Origin: Neobacillus muris
Lineage (GTDB): Bacteria; Bacillota; Bacilli; Bacillales; Cytobacillaceae
DNA length: 64,000 nucleotides
Assembly (NCBI RefSeq): GCF_943193175.1
Contig: NZ_CALPDF010000005.1
Location: forward strand, 124,001-188,000
Direction: 5' to 3'
Positions within the stretch are counted from its first letter, which is position 1. Every line of letters starts with the position of its first letter. Positions 23,591 through 31,878 of the stretch are shown here, piece after piece. The translations under genes were made by a program, and so were the position numbers. The notes under the pieces were generated by a model that ran no database searches, was not told where the DNA came from, and saw only the letters and a list, made by a program, of their open reading frames with translations.

Positions 23591-24604
23591 TTACTTATTC
23601 TTTTTCCACCTTAATTGCCAATCCTGAAGGGATTGTGAACAGTTCCATTCAATGGTTTTTGAAACTCCTTTTCCTTTACGCAGGCCGTAAAGCAAGGCAC
23701 AATAAAGCGGCTGTTTATCAAGGATGAAGTATCTAAACGTGTAATCTTTTGCCAGCCTTTGGATGAGACGGCCGGCCACAAATGGGTGATACTGCAAAAT
23801 GCCTCCGCCTAAAATAAGCATGAAGGGTTTTTCAGACAATCCTAACTTTTTAATCGCAGTCCGGCAGGCATGGGCCAAATCCGCGGATGCATTGGATAGG
23901 ATCTCCATTGCTTTAGTGTCCCCTTGATCTGCAAGATCGAAAATCACAGGTGCCAAAGAGGCCATTTCATTAATCGAAGAATTTGCTTTATAAACCCAAT
24001 TCATTAAATCTTGGATTGTCCGCAATTTCAGATGAGAAAGAACCGCATCCATGATTCCAGAAGGCTCCTCCTGTCCGTCAATGGTACGAAAGATGTGCTG
24101 AATCGCCGCCAGTGAAATCCGGTATCCGCTGCCTTCATCCCCGATTAAATGGCCCCAGCCGCCAACCCTAATGGATCTGCCTTCCCCATTCATGCCACAG
24201 CAAATCGATCCAGTCCCTGCAATGACAAGAACACCAGGCTCATCATCAGCCAGTCCCCGCAAGGTCATATTGGCGTCATTCTCTAAATAAAGCTGGTCAA
24301 CTCGAATCCCTGATTGATCAAAACTATCTAATAATATTTTTTTAACTGCTTGGTAATCCTGACCTGTATCAATCCCTGCCATCCCCACAATGGCTCGTTC
24401 AACCTCCAAAGCGGCCGCTCCGATTTGATTCAGAAGGGCCTGCAATAGCTTGGTCAGGTTTTGGTTCGTTTGGGCGATGCCGATATTCTGATAGTTGACA
24501 GGACCCTCTTCTGCATAGGCAAGAATTCGGCCGTCATCATCACACAGCGCACCCCTGCAGCAAGTGCCGCCCCCATCAATGGCCAGAATTGGAATCGGAT
24601 TCAT
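23591..24604 (-). CDS. BadF/BadG-type ATPase, probable N-acetylglucosamine kinase
   Basis: 337 residues of the ASKHA fold: phosphate-1 loop 'LAIDGGGTCCRGALCDDDG', 'AIVGMAGIDTGQDYQAV', 'DANMTLRGLADDEPGVLVIAGTGSICCGMNGEG', 'WGHLIGDEGSGYRISLAAI', and the adenosine loop 'LILGGGILQYHPF'. This is the eukaryote-type GlcNAc kinase/BcrAD family. Among sugar operons it usually phosphorylates N-acetylglucosamine or glucosamine. It overlaps the lyase gene by 29 bp, so the two are tightly co-translated. It starts at ATG 24604 after GGGG. Confidence 0.85.
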   Translation of the reverse strand: MNPIPILAIDGGGTCCRGALCDDDGRILAYAEEGPVNYQNIGIAQTNQNLTKLLQALLNQIGAAALEVERAIVGMAGIDTGQDYQAVKKILLDSFDQSGIRVDQLYLENDANMTLRGLADDEPGVLVIAGTGSICCGMNGEGRSIRVGGWGHLIGDEGSGYRISLAAIQHIFRTIDGQEEPSGIMDAVLSHLKLRTIQDLMNWVYKANSSINEMASLAPVIFDLADQGDTKAMEILSNASADLAHACRTAIKKLGLSEKPFMLILGGGILQYHPFVAGRLIQRLAKDYTFRYFILDKQPLYCALLYGLRKGKGVSKTIEWNCSQSLQDWQLRWKKNK

Positions 24605-26111
24605 CCGTTTGGCCCCATTGGTTTGTGAGTTGATCCAGCTTTTTCCTGCATTCCGCCATTCGATTCACTTCAGCGTTGAATAGAGAAATTTGTTCATTTA
24701 AACACGCCCTTCTATCCGTAATCCCCCGCTTCATTTCCTCGGGAGCTGGTCCGCCTGGCAATGACCGAATCTTAACAAAGTTTTCTGGATCCATTGCAGC
24801 ACGGACAACTGCCTCTGGTAAATTCAGCGGATAGCCAACCACTGCTTCTGCCGCCTCATCGACCAGCTCCGAAGTAACATGGGTCGCATTCATGCACCTT
24901 GAACAGGCGATTTTCACAACTTGGCTGGCAATCGAATGAGCAGTTCGAAACGGGATATGCGCTTCCCTAAATAAGGTGTCGGCTAATTCTGTGATAGTCG
25001 CAAAACTTTCCTGGGCTCTTCTTTTTAAAAGGGCTTCATTTACTTCCATTGTGCCAACTACTGCTTTTGTTAACCGAAAAACTTGATCAATAAGCTGCAG
25101 GCTCTTCCATAAATATGGCTGCAGGTCATCCTCGGTATCATTGATATCTCCGTATGGCGTGTTATGCAGCATTTGAAGGACCGTTTGGGCATTGCCGATC
25201 CCGCTTGAACTCAATGCGCGGATATGCTCCAAGGAAACAGGATTTCTTTTTTGCGGCATAATGGAACTGGTTTGAACATAAGGGTCAGCTACACGGATAG
25301 CAGAAAATTCTTGAGAGGACCATAAGAGGAGGTCTTGTGAAAACCGTCCTAGATTGATGAACGATAATTGGCATGCTGTAGCAATTTCACCTAAATAATC
25401 AGCACCGCCAATAGAATCATAGGCGCTTTTGATGATTTTCGGAAAACCTAAAAGCTCTGCCACTCTATTTCGGTCAATCGGAAATCCGGTCGTAGTTAAT
25501 GCTGCCGCGCCTAGTGGACTGGCATTGCATGTTTCATAAGCTGATTTTAATCTTTTTAAGTCACGGTCAACCACATCGTACATTCCTAGCAGATAGTGGG
25601 AAAAGGTCATAGGCTGGGCCTGCTGCGTATGAGTATGGCCTAGGACAATCGTTTCCTTATAGGAATCAATCACCGTTAGCAGGGTTTCTTGAAAGGAAAG
25701 CAGCGCTTTGAGGGAAATTTGAAGCTTGTCCCGAAGAACCATCCTATACATTGCAACCCCCATATCATTTCGGCTTCGGGCAAGGTGCAAACTTCCGCCA
25801 ATTTCTCCAGCAACATCCATAATTTGACTTTCAACAAGAAAAAAGAGATCCTCATAATTCCCATCATAGGAGGATTGAATCAGTGCTTCCTTATCCAGAG
25901 CGCGAATCCCTTTCATAATTTGAGCAGCTTCATTCACTTCGAGTAATCCTTGTTCCACAAGCATAATCAAGTGGGCTTTATGGATCGAAATCATCGGCTC
26001 TAGCAAAGATTGTTTGGCATGCTCATAAGCTGGAGCTAATACCACCTCAGAATATGTTGCACCTGGAAACTTGCGGCCTTCCTTTTTTAAAATACTCTCC
26101 ATCATGCTCAT
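24576..26111 (-). CDS. Fumarase/argininosuccinate-lyase superfamily enzyme
   Basis: 511 residues from ATG 26111, seven bases after GGGGG; the frame is open further upstream but without a ribosome site. Superfamily signature 'SSIMPQKRNPVSLEHIR', plus 'LARSRNDMGVAMYRM', 'GHTHTQQAQPMTFSHYLLG' and 'NASPLGAAALTTTGFPIDR', which match ArgH more than AspA or PurB. All such enzymes eliminate fumarate from an N- or O-succinyl-type substrate. No arginine gene is near. It is the first gene of the sugar operon, so its substrate is probably a sugar or amine conjugate of a C4 diacid, not argininosuccinate. This last step is inference. Confidence 0.85.
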   Translation of the reverse strand: MSMMESILKKEGRKFPGATYSEVVLAPAYEHAKQSLLEPMISIHKAHLIMLVEQGLLEVNEAAQIMKGIRALDKEALIQSSYDGNYEDLFFLVESQIMDVAGEIGGSLHLARSRNDMGVAMYRMVLRDKLQISLKALLSFQETLLTVIDSYKETIVLGHTHTQQAQPMTFSHYLLGMYDVVDRDLKRLKSAYETCNASPLGAAALTTTGFPIDRNRVAELLGFPKIIKSAYDSIGGADYLGEIATACQLSFINLGRFSQDLLLWSSQEFSAIRVADPYVQTSSIMPQKRNPVSLEHIRALSSSGIGNAQTVLQMLHNTPYGDINDTEDDLQPYLWKSLQLIDQVFRLTKAVVGTMEVNEALLKRRAQESFATITELADTLFREAHIPFRTAHSIASQVVKIACSRCMNATHVTSELVDEAAEAVVGYPLNLPEAVVRAAMDPENFVKIRSLPGGPAPEEMKRGITDRRACLNEQISLFNAEVNRMAECRKKLDQLTNQWGQTDESDSNSGH

Positions 26112-26165
26112 TACATTACCCCCTTGTAGACACTTCCATGGCCAGTTAGAAGAAATAAACATTCG

Positions 26166-26192
26166 ATTAGTAAATAAACTTTATTTACTAAT
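26166..26192. promoter_or_regulatory. ROK-type operator at the head of the sugar operon
   Basis: Perfect 12-bp arms ATTAGTAAATAA (26166-26177) and TTATTTACTAAT (26181-26192) with a 3-bp centre. The TTAGT...ACTAA ends are typical of XylR/NagC-family (ROK) operators. It lies between the promoter and the lyase start codon, positioned to block elongation or initiation. Confidence 0.75.
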
Positions 26193-26224
26193 AAGGCTTG
26201 AATATAAAGCAATTGAAAAAGGCT

Positions 26225-26253
26225 ATATTAAGGATTTGTAAAAACTTTGTAAA
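26225..26253 (-). promoter_or_regulatory. Promoter of the lyase-kinase-yojF-bshB2-ABC-ROK operon
   Basis: On the minus strand TTTACA (26248-26253), 17 bp, TAATAT (26225-26230). The start site would be ~26218, just upstream of the ROK-type operator. Confidence 0.6.
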
Positions 26254-26330
26254 GTTCCCTTAATAAGGAAATTATAGACCCCTATTTATAGGTTGTCAAC
26301 AAATTATCTAAATACTCTTATAATTCAAAA

Positions 26331-26394
26331 ACACCTGCCGCCACCCAGTTATGTCGATAAGTATTCAACCAATTCCGGGTGGTGGCAGGCGCTT
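26331..26394. repeat. Dispersed hairpin repeat, copy C
   Basis: CTGCCGCCACCC and GGGTGGTGGCAG pair over 12 bp with one G-U/mismatch position, enclosing TGTCGATAAGTATTCAACC. The loop aligns with copy B at 11991-12064, and the arms resemble copy A at 3561-3605. Position is intergenic, between two divergent units. Confidence 0.65.
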
Positions 26395-26544
26395 GCCTCT
26401 ATTATATTGATATTGAGTTAACACTAGTATAGAGGCGAGGTACTTTCCATAATATACAAAAATACGTAAAATCTCACTTTTTCATTTAGACAATTGAGAC
26501 TTTTTGATTATTTAGTATAATATCCTTAGCAAACTAAATAAAAA

Positions 26545-26640
26545 GTAAGCACTCTATACAATTCTTAAAAAGGTGAGGACGCAAAGTCACGGACCTGAAC
26601 CCACTCGTAAAGGTGCCGGACCGGCAAAGGAACCGGATCA
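26545..26640 (+). ncRNA. Cyclic di-GMP-I (GEMM) riboswitch aptamer
   Basis: The core 'GAGGACGCAAAGTCACGGACCTGAACC' region (26574-26600) carries the GACGCAAAG hallmark of GEMM-I, preceded by a strand (AAGCACT, 26547-26553) that can pair with AGGTG to close P2. A second helix region follows (GTAAAGGTGCCGGACCGG). A terminator follows directly and the next gene is a diguanylate cyclase, so the regulated gene makes the ligand. Helix boundaries are approximate; identification rests on motif and context. Confidence 0.72.
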
Positions 26641-26643
26641 AAT

Positions 26644-26677
26644 AGGTGAACCTAGTATTTGAGGTTCGCCTTTTTTT
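26644..26677 (+). terminator. Riboswitch expression-platform terminator
   Basis: GGTGAACCT (26645-26653) and AGGTTCGCC (26662-26670) form a 9-bp stem (one G-U), followed by seven T. It lies 69 bp before the GGDEF start codon and right after the aptamer. Confidence 0.85.
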
Positions 26678-26745
26678 ATCCGATGTTAAAAAGAATTGCT
26701 TCCATGCTTTAATAATTATGCGTTTTATCAAAAGGAGTTAGATCA

Positions 26746-28218
26746 TTGGCAGTCAAACCTGTTTTTTTCTTATTTCTATACATTTTAGCTGACTATAGTT
26801 TGTTATTTTTTTTAGAGGGCAATCCAATTTTGCTTTCAACTGTTAGCAATATTTTGCTTACTATAACTAGCCTCATCACTGTAACCGTTCTTCTAAAAAC
26901 ATACACTAACCAAAATAATCAAATAAAAAAATTTACACTATTATTGCTTTTAGGTTGTTTATCTTATTCTATAGGCAGTATTTACTGGACTTACTATGAA
27001 TATATGCATATGTCCCCTCCAACTTTGGGATTATATGATTTTTTCATGTTATTAGTATATATATTTTTTATTTGGGCCTTAATTTACTATTTTAAAACTC
27101 ATAAAGTTGTATTGGCAGCTACTTACCTATTTGACATCTTGATATTTACAGTCATAACTGCAACTTTATCCTGGGTATTTATCGTTCGTCCCTTTTTAAT
27201 GCCAACTTTTGATGCTCATTCCTTGTTAATGTCCATTACTTCTTTAGGTTATCCAATAGCAGATTTAACAATATTATTTGCATGTTTAATTATTTTTCTT
27301 TATACTTCATTATCTAAATCGATACTTTTAATTATTTTAGGTTTTCTTATCAATATAATGGCCAATAGTATTAACTTTTATCAAAGTGCTCATACTACTT
27401 ATCTTTTTGACCATCTTCTTGATCCGTTATGGGTTTTATCGAATTTACTTATAGGATTTTCAGGTTTAGACAATTTTAAAGTAAATCAGAGAACGTATCC
27501 CAAAAAATATTTTCGATTATTTATTCCATACTCTATCATGATCATTTTTCTTTTTGTGTTATACATTCATTTTTATGATATAAAAAATCCTTTATTTATT
27601 GGCGTTTTTATTTCCATCGTCTTATTAATGATTCGCTTGTTTACTACAATTTATAGTAATGAATCATTAAATCAAGAAATAAACCGAAAGAATTTACAGT
27701 TAAAGGACGCAAACGAAAAGTTGAAATTTTTAGCCTATCATGATGAGTTAACGAAATTACCTAATCGGCATTTTTTGTTTGAAAAAATTCAAAATGAAAT
27801 GAAGGCAACTATCAACCAAAATCAATGTCACTTTTATCTATTATTTATTGATTTAGATGGATTTAAATCTGTAAATGATACTTTTGGCCATTACGTAGGA
27901 GACAAATTACTCAGACAGGTTTCTTGCAGGTTAAAAGAACAATTGCCGGAGGGTGATTTTTTATGCCGCTTTGCTGGGGATGAATTTATTATGTTGTTAT
28001 CTGACAGCGATCAAATTGGTGTGAAAAAAATGGCAGCTGCTATTGTGGAATCTTTAGCTAAACAATATTTGATTGATTCTCACAAAATATCAATTTCGGC
28101 AAGTATTGGAATCAGTGCTTATAAAGAAACTGACTCTTTGTTATCCGTGATGAATAGAGCGGATAAAGCGATGTACGACATAAAGAAAAATGGAAAAAAT
28201 AGCTTTGGTATTATGTAA
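26746..28218 (+). CDS. Membrane-bound diguanylate cyclase (GGDEF)
   Basis: 490 residues from TTG 26746, eight bases after AAGGAG. About nine hydrophobic segments fill residues 1-305 (a 7TM/MASE-like sensor of unrecognised type), then a short coiled coil ('NQEINRKNLQLKDANEKLKF') and a GGDEF domain: 'YHDELTKLPNRHFLFEKIQ', 'FIDLDGFKSVNDTFGHYVGDKLL', active site 'CRFAGDEFIMLL'. AGDEF is an active variant. The inhibitory RxxD site is absent (PEGD there). A c-di-GMP riboswitch upstream suggests feedback. The gene is markedly AT-rich. Confidence 0.9.
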   Translation: MAVKPVFFLFLYILADYSLLFFLEGNPILLSTVSNILLTITSLITVTVLLKTYTNQNNQIKKFTLLLLLGCLSYSIGSIYWTYYEYMHMSPPTLGLYDFFMLLVYIFFIWALIYYFKTHKVVLAATYLFDILIFTVITATLSWVFIVRPFLMPTFDAHSLLMSITSLGYPIADLTILFACLIIFLYTSLSKSILLIILGFLINIMANSINFYQSAHTTYLFDHLLDPLWVLSNLLIGFSGLDNFKVNQRTYPKKYFRLFIPYSIMIIFLFVLYIHFYDIKNPLFIGVFISIVLLMIRLFTTIYSNESLNQEINRKNLQLKDANEKLKFLAYHDELTKLPNRHFLFEKIQNEMKATINQNQCHFYLLFIDLDGFKSVNDTFGHYVGDKLLRQVSCRLKEQLPEGDFLCRFAGDEFIMLLSDSDQIGVKKMAAAIVESLAKQYLIDSHKISISASIGISAYKETDSLLSVMNRADKAMYDIKKNGKNSFGIM

Positions 28219-28249
28219 AAGAACTCCCTCTCAATTAAGATCGTGATGT

Positions 28250-28296
28250 CAAACAACCTCCATGGTATTGTTTCGTAAATAACACGGAGGTTGTTT
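28250..28296. terminator. Terminator between GGDEF and helicase genes
   Basis: AAACAACCTCC (28251-28261) and GGAGGTTGTTT (28285-28295) form a perfect 11-bp stem with a 23-nt loop. Short T stretches follow on both strands, so it may serve both convergent genes. Confidence 0.7.
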
Positions 28297-28319
28297 TGGG
28301 CATGATAGAGAAAATTCTA

Positions 28320-30548
28320 TTAAAACTGCCTTAACAAATACTCACAAACCTTGCTTGAACTCAGTCTAGCCGCTACATAGGGCGGTTGGACTTCTCTGGC
28401 TCCTTCCAATGGAAATCCCAGCCATAACACCTTCTTGTCAACCATCACAAACGGAAACGGAAAACTCTTTTCCCGCCATACATCTGAGCTGCTCCATCTT
28501 TGTTCGGAAATAACCGTCAACGTAATTCCTTTGCCTCTGTTTCGTAACTGCTGATTCCACTCTTCAGTTAACTTGGCACCCTTCGGCAAAGAAATAAGAA
28601 TCGATGACTTGGCCGAATTCAGGTCCCGAAACACAGCTGCTAATTTACGCGCATGCATCCATCTCAATTTTGGCAGCTGGTTTCGAATCCATGAGCCTAT
28701 TTCTTTTGTCGTGACCGTTTGGTTGTGCCAAACCTGATGATCAACGAGCTGCCTTAGTGTTTTTCCGCGATAAATGTGCTTTTCAATAAAATGCCGGTTG
28801 CTGACATGAAGAAATTTTCCTTTCGTTCTCGTAATTGCCACATTGATCAAGCGTTCACTATCCTTGCCGGTCATTAGCATACCAGCCCGATCTTGCGGGG
28901 CACTATCGACCGTATCAAAGATCATCACATCCCGTTCACTCCCCTGAAACCGGTGGACGGTGGCGGCAATAATATCTGCTTGGCTGCGCTCCTTCTCATA
29001 GATTTCTTCAAGAAGCAGTTCCATAAGATTCGCCTGTGCCCGGTACGGTGTCACATACCCAATCGATTTTGCTCCCCCCAAATAGGCTTCATGAATCAAT
29101 TGAAAAGACAGCAGCAGCTGCCATAGGTTGAACCGGGAATTGGTCGCCTTATCACTCATACAATGCAAACCCGTAAAACTGGTATCCACCAGCACAGCCG
29201 CCTGGTCTTGAAAAGGAGCAAGGCTTACGATCTTATTTCTGCTTTTAAAGACACTTTCGTGATCTCCTACCAGCGAGTGATAGATGTACCGATTCGTAAA
29301 AGCAGAAATTTCAGGGTGCATCCTCCGCTGCTCTTTTAATAGAAAAAACTGAGGATGAAGCTTCCCTTCATTTAGCGACTCAACCACCCCAGCATGATGG
29401 AACACATCCTCTTTCAGCCATTTGGCTGCAAGGGGGTCCCGGCTTGCAGCAATCGGAGGCAGCTGCTTAAAATCCCCACAAATAATGACCCGCTTGCCCA
29501 AAGCCGCGGCAAAAGCGGCCTGCGGAACATAGGCCATGCTCGCTTCATCGAGGATAACGACATCATACTCCACTTCATATACAGCACTGTCACTAGCTGC
29601 CTTTGCCAGCGTCGTCCCAACAATGAACGCATCTTTAACTAATTGAACCTCTTTTTTTCGAACTTTTTCCAGCAATTTTGCAATCTGTGTTTCAAGCTCC
29701 AGCAAATGATCCGAATCGCGTTTGCTAAAAGAATCGGCCAGGTCCTGCTTTAAGGCCCTCCTTTCTTCCACCAGCCTCTCTCTATCATGGGCAAGATGAG
29801 GGTCCTGCTGTTCTATCAGCAGATTAGTGGTAATTTCCTGATGGGCTGCCAGCGTCTCACCGGGGTTCCCGCCGTAGCGGAGTACATCCCCTTCACGGAA
29901 TCGTTTTTTCTTTTTAATAAAATCAGTCAGTTCCCTCATCACTACATCGACAGCTTGGTTGCTATGGGACAGGATCAATACTTTTTTTTGCTGAAAATAT
30001 TTGTTGGCTGCCGTTCTGGCTAAGGTGTATGTTTTTCCGGTACCCGGCGGTCCCCAGACGAACGTGACCGGATTGTATTTGGACCGCAGCACCAGTTCGT
30101 GGACATTACTCGTAATCTTTTCAACTGGATGATTGGCTTTCATGGGAGGATTCATCAATCGTTTCACTCTCAGCCGCTTTTGTTTGCTCTTTTTGATTTC
30201 ATCCAAGCGTTCGATTAATTGTTCGAGCAATTCCCATGGGTCATGCATCAAATACGCATCCGGGATGAGGTCTCCGAAGCTTTGCTCTAATGCCAAAATG
30301 ATTCCCCTGCCTTCAGAGGAAAGCACCTTGCCGCTCGTTATCATCGTTCCCCATTCCAATTTGATTGAGGAACCCACCGGAATTCTTAACGAAATGGCGG
30401 TATCAAAGTAATAGCTATACGGGCCGTCGTTCGATAGCAGCCTTCCATTGGTCACTGAATATCGGCTTCCGCCAAACTTTTTTAAATAGTTGATCTCTAG
30501 CTGCAGCGCTTGCTGCCACTCCATAATATAGGTTTTGGTTGTCGTCAT
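28320..30548 (-). CDS. SF1 helicase (Dna2/UPF1-like AAA_11/AAA_12)
   Basis: 742 residues. Walker A 'FVWGPPGTGKTYTLARTAA' (about 163-180), motif Ia 'LILSHSNQAVDVV', motif II 'VVILDEASMAYVPQA', motif III 'IICGDFKQLPPIA', motif IV region 'LLKEQRRMHPEIS', motif V 'AATVHRFQGSERDVMIFDTV', motif VI 'RLINVAITRTKGKFLHVSN'. A coiled region (about 245-300) separates Ia and II. The C-terminal ~130 residues ('SSILISLPKGAKLTEEWNQQLRNRGKGITLTVIS') resemble a degenerate PLD-like domain. It likely unwinds RNA or DNA; its target is unknown. It starts at ATG 30548 after AGGAG and stands alone. Confidence 0.9.
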   Translation of the reverse strand: MTTTKTYIMEWQQALQLEINYLKKFGGSRYSVTNGRLLSNDGPYSYYFDTAISLRIPVGSSIKLEWGTMITSGKVLSSEGRGIILALEQSFGDLIPDAYLMHDPWELLEQLIERLDEIKKSKQKRLRVKRLMNPPMKANHPVEKITSNVHELVLRSKYNPVTFVWGPPGTGKTYTLARTAANKYFQQKKVLILSHSNQAVDVVMRELTDFIKKKKRFREGDVLRYGGNPGETLAAHQEITTNLLIEQQDPHLAHDRERLVEERRALKQDLADSFSKRDSDHLLELETQIAKLLEKVRKKEVQLVKDAFIVGTTLAKAASDSAVYEVEYDVVILDEASMAYVPQAAFAAALGKRVIICGDFKQLPPIAASRDPLAAKWLKEDVFHHAGVVESLNEGKLHPQFFLLKEQRRMHPEISAFTNRYIYHSLVGDHESVFKSRNKIVSLAPFQDQAAVLVDTSFTGLHCMSDKATNSRFNLWQLLLSFQLIHEAYLGGAKSIGYVTPYRAQANLMELLLEEIYEKERSQADIIAATVHRFQGSERDVMIFDTVDSAPQDRAGMLMTGKDSERLINVAITRTKGKFLHVSNRHFIEKHIYRGKTLRQLVDHQVWHNQTVTTKEIGSWIRNQLPKLRWMHARKLAAVFRDLNSAKSSILISLPKGAKLTEEWNQQLRNRGKGITLTVISEQRWSSSDVWREKSFPFPFVMVDKKVLWLGFPLEGAREVQPPYVAARLSSSKVCEYLLRQF

Positions 30549-31044
30549 TTGCTTCTCCTTGTTTGTGCTGCTTTTAAGATTGTATCAAACTTGGTTCCGT
30601 TTTTGGGTGCCTGATATGGAAGGTAACAGTGCAAAAAGCGCTTGTTTAAATTTAGGGCTAGCCTGAAAAATATCCTCTATGTTATAACTGAACGTTGATT
30701 TTCTGTGCTTGAAAAATAAAGGGAGGAATTCCGCTTAAATTGGGAAATACCCGTATTTCCTTAAAAATAAGGGGATTTTTTCCGTTTATTGTATCAAAAT
30801 CAATGAATTTTGGCTTATTTAGAGCCGTTAAGCGGAATTTCTCCCCTTATATCGGCTTCTTAAGGCCCCTCTAACTACAATAGACGGAAATTCTCCGCTT
30901 ATTAATTCTCATACCTACACGAGAATCAACAATGAACTAACAGAGCCAAATTCATAAAAAAGTCAAAATACATTTAAAAGCATTATTTTAATAAAACAAA
31001 TTGAATAATTATACACACATGATTATTATTATATTACTATTTGA
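30549..31044. other. Long intergenic region holding a repeat element
   Basis: About 500 bp with no gene. The central part (30715-30905) is a structured repeat described separately. The last ~120 bp are AT-rich and contain no convincing promoter for the broken permease that follows. Confidence 0.6.
30715..30905. repeat. Structured non-coding repeat element (GGAATTCCGCTTA modules)
   Basis: GGAGGAATTCCGCTTA (30722-30737) is matched in reverse complement by TAAGCGGAATTTCTCC (30829-30844) at 15 of 16 positions. A further related module, CGGAAATTCTCCGCTTA, is at 30885-30901. Inside, GGAAATAC-CC-GTATTTCC (30743-30760) is a perfect hairpin. Several CCGTTTATT / CCGCTTATT blocks recur. It is non-coding in all frames at useful length. 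I recall similar text in other Bacillus genomes, but cannot check this. Confidence 0.6.
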
Positions 31045-31785
31045 ATGAATCTTATTTGGGAGAAAGCAAACATCAGGAAAACCATAGAAAAAAAGAAGCT
31101 CGGTGTTTTGGGCTTATCACTCATTAGCATCAATAACATTATGGGCTTAAAAAACATTCCGTTCGCCGCTACGGTTGGACCCTCTGCCATTTTGTTTTGG
31201 GTCATCGCGGCACTTCTTTACTTTATTCCCATTAGTTTAATCGTAGCGGAACTATCGACCACCTATCCTGAGCAAGGCGGGATCATCGCATGGGTAAACC
31301 GCGCGTTTGGCAAAAAGGCAAGCTTTCTATGCGGTTGGTTTTATTGGGTTGCCAATTTCACTTACTATCCCTCTTTAATGATCGGGATCGGGATCATGGT
31401 CAATATCGCTTATGCTGCCACCCATCAGGAAATAATTGAAAACACATGGCTGACCACTATTGTTAATATTAGTGGCCACTCTTGCGTTCTTTATACCTTA
31501 TGTCTTTTTAATATGTGCTTATATCAAGCTTCGGAAAACAGACAAACAAGCGTTAGGCCATTTAATGTGAAAAGAGATATAACAGCTTATTTCGTTGCTG
31601 GCATTGGATTATTATCAGTTATTGGAACAATCGTATTAACGTTAATTCCATCTCCTGATACGACTGTTGCCCAATATGCCCCACTCGTGATTGGACCGGT
31701 CGTTTTCGCAGTACTAGGTTTTTGGTTTTATCGATTAGGTTCAAAAGAAGAAGAGAAAGACATCGCTTTGAAAAAAATTAGTTAA
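31045..31785 (+). pseudogene. Broken APC-family amino-acid permease (internal deletion, frameshifts)
   Basis: The first ~140 residues are an APC permease N-terminus ('KKLGVLGLSLISINNIMGLKNIPFAATVGPSAILFW', 'ELSTTYPEQGGIIAWVNRAFG'). The last ~80 are a permease C-terminus ('RPFNVKRDITAYFVAGIGLL', then 'PLVIGPVVFAVLGFWFYRLG'). The ~230 residues between are missing, since the family has ~470. At the junction (31480-31553) the correct frame reads 'LAFFIPYVFLICAYIKLRKT' then 'DKQA', so the ORF here is open only by chance and two shifts compensate. There is no good ribosome site. It is not expected to work as a transporter. Confidence 0.8.
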
Positions 31786-31799
31786 GGTATATCTCAGAC

Positions 31800-31829
31800 C
31801 AAGAGGCCATTCCACGGAATGGCCTCTTT
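31800..31829 (+). terminator. Terminator after the permease pseudogene
   Basis: AAGAGGCCATTCC and GGAATGGCCTCTT form a perfect 13-bp stem with a 3-nt loop, followed by T-rich sequence. Confidence 0.88.
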
Positions 31830-31878
31830 ACTAATTGTTTATTTTGCCAGTGCCAATGCCTCTGGGCAATCAGGAATG

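Noticed and set aside
24576..26111. Calling the lyase argininosuccinate lyase (argH)
   Set aside because: Sequence motifs fit the superfamily, but no arginine gene is near and the gene heads a sugar operon, so only the superfamily is asserted.
26534..26731. Minus-strand 65-codon frame before the GGDEF gene
   Set aside because: It runs antisense through the riboswitch and terminator and has no protein features.
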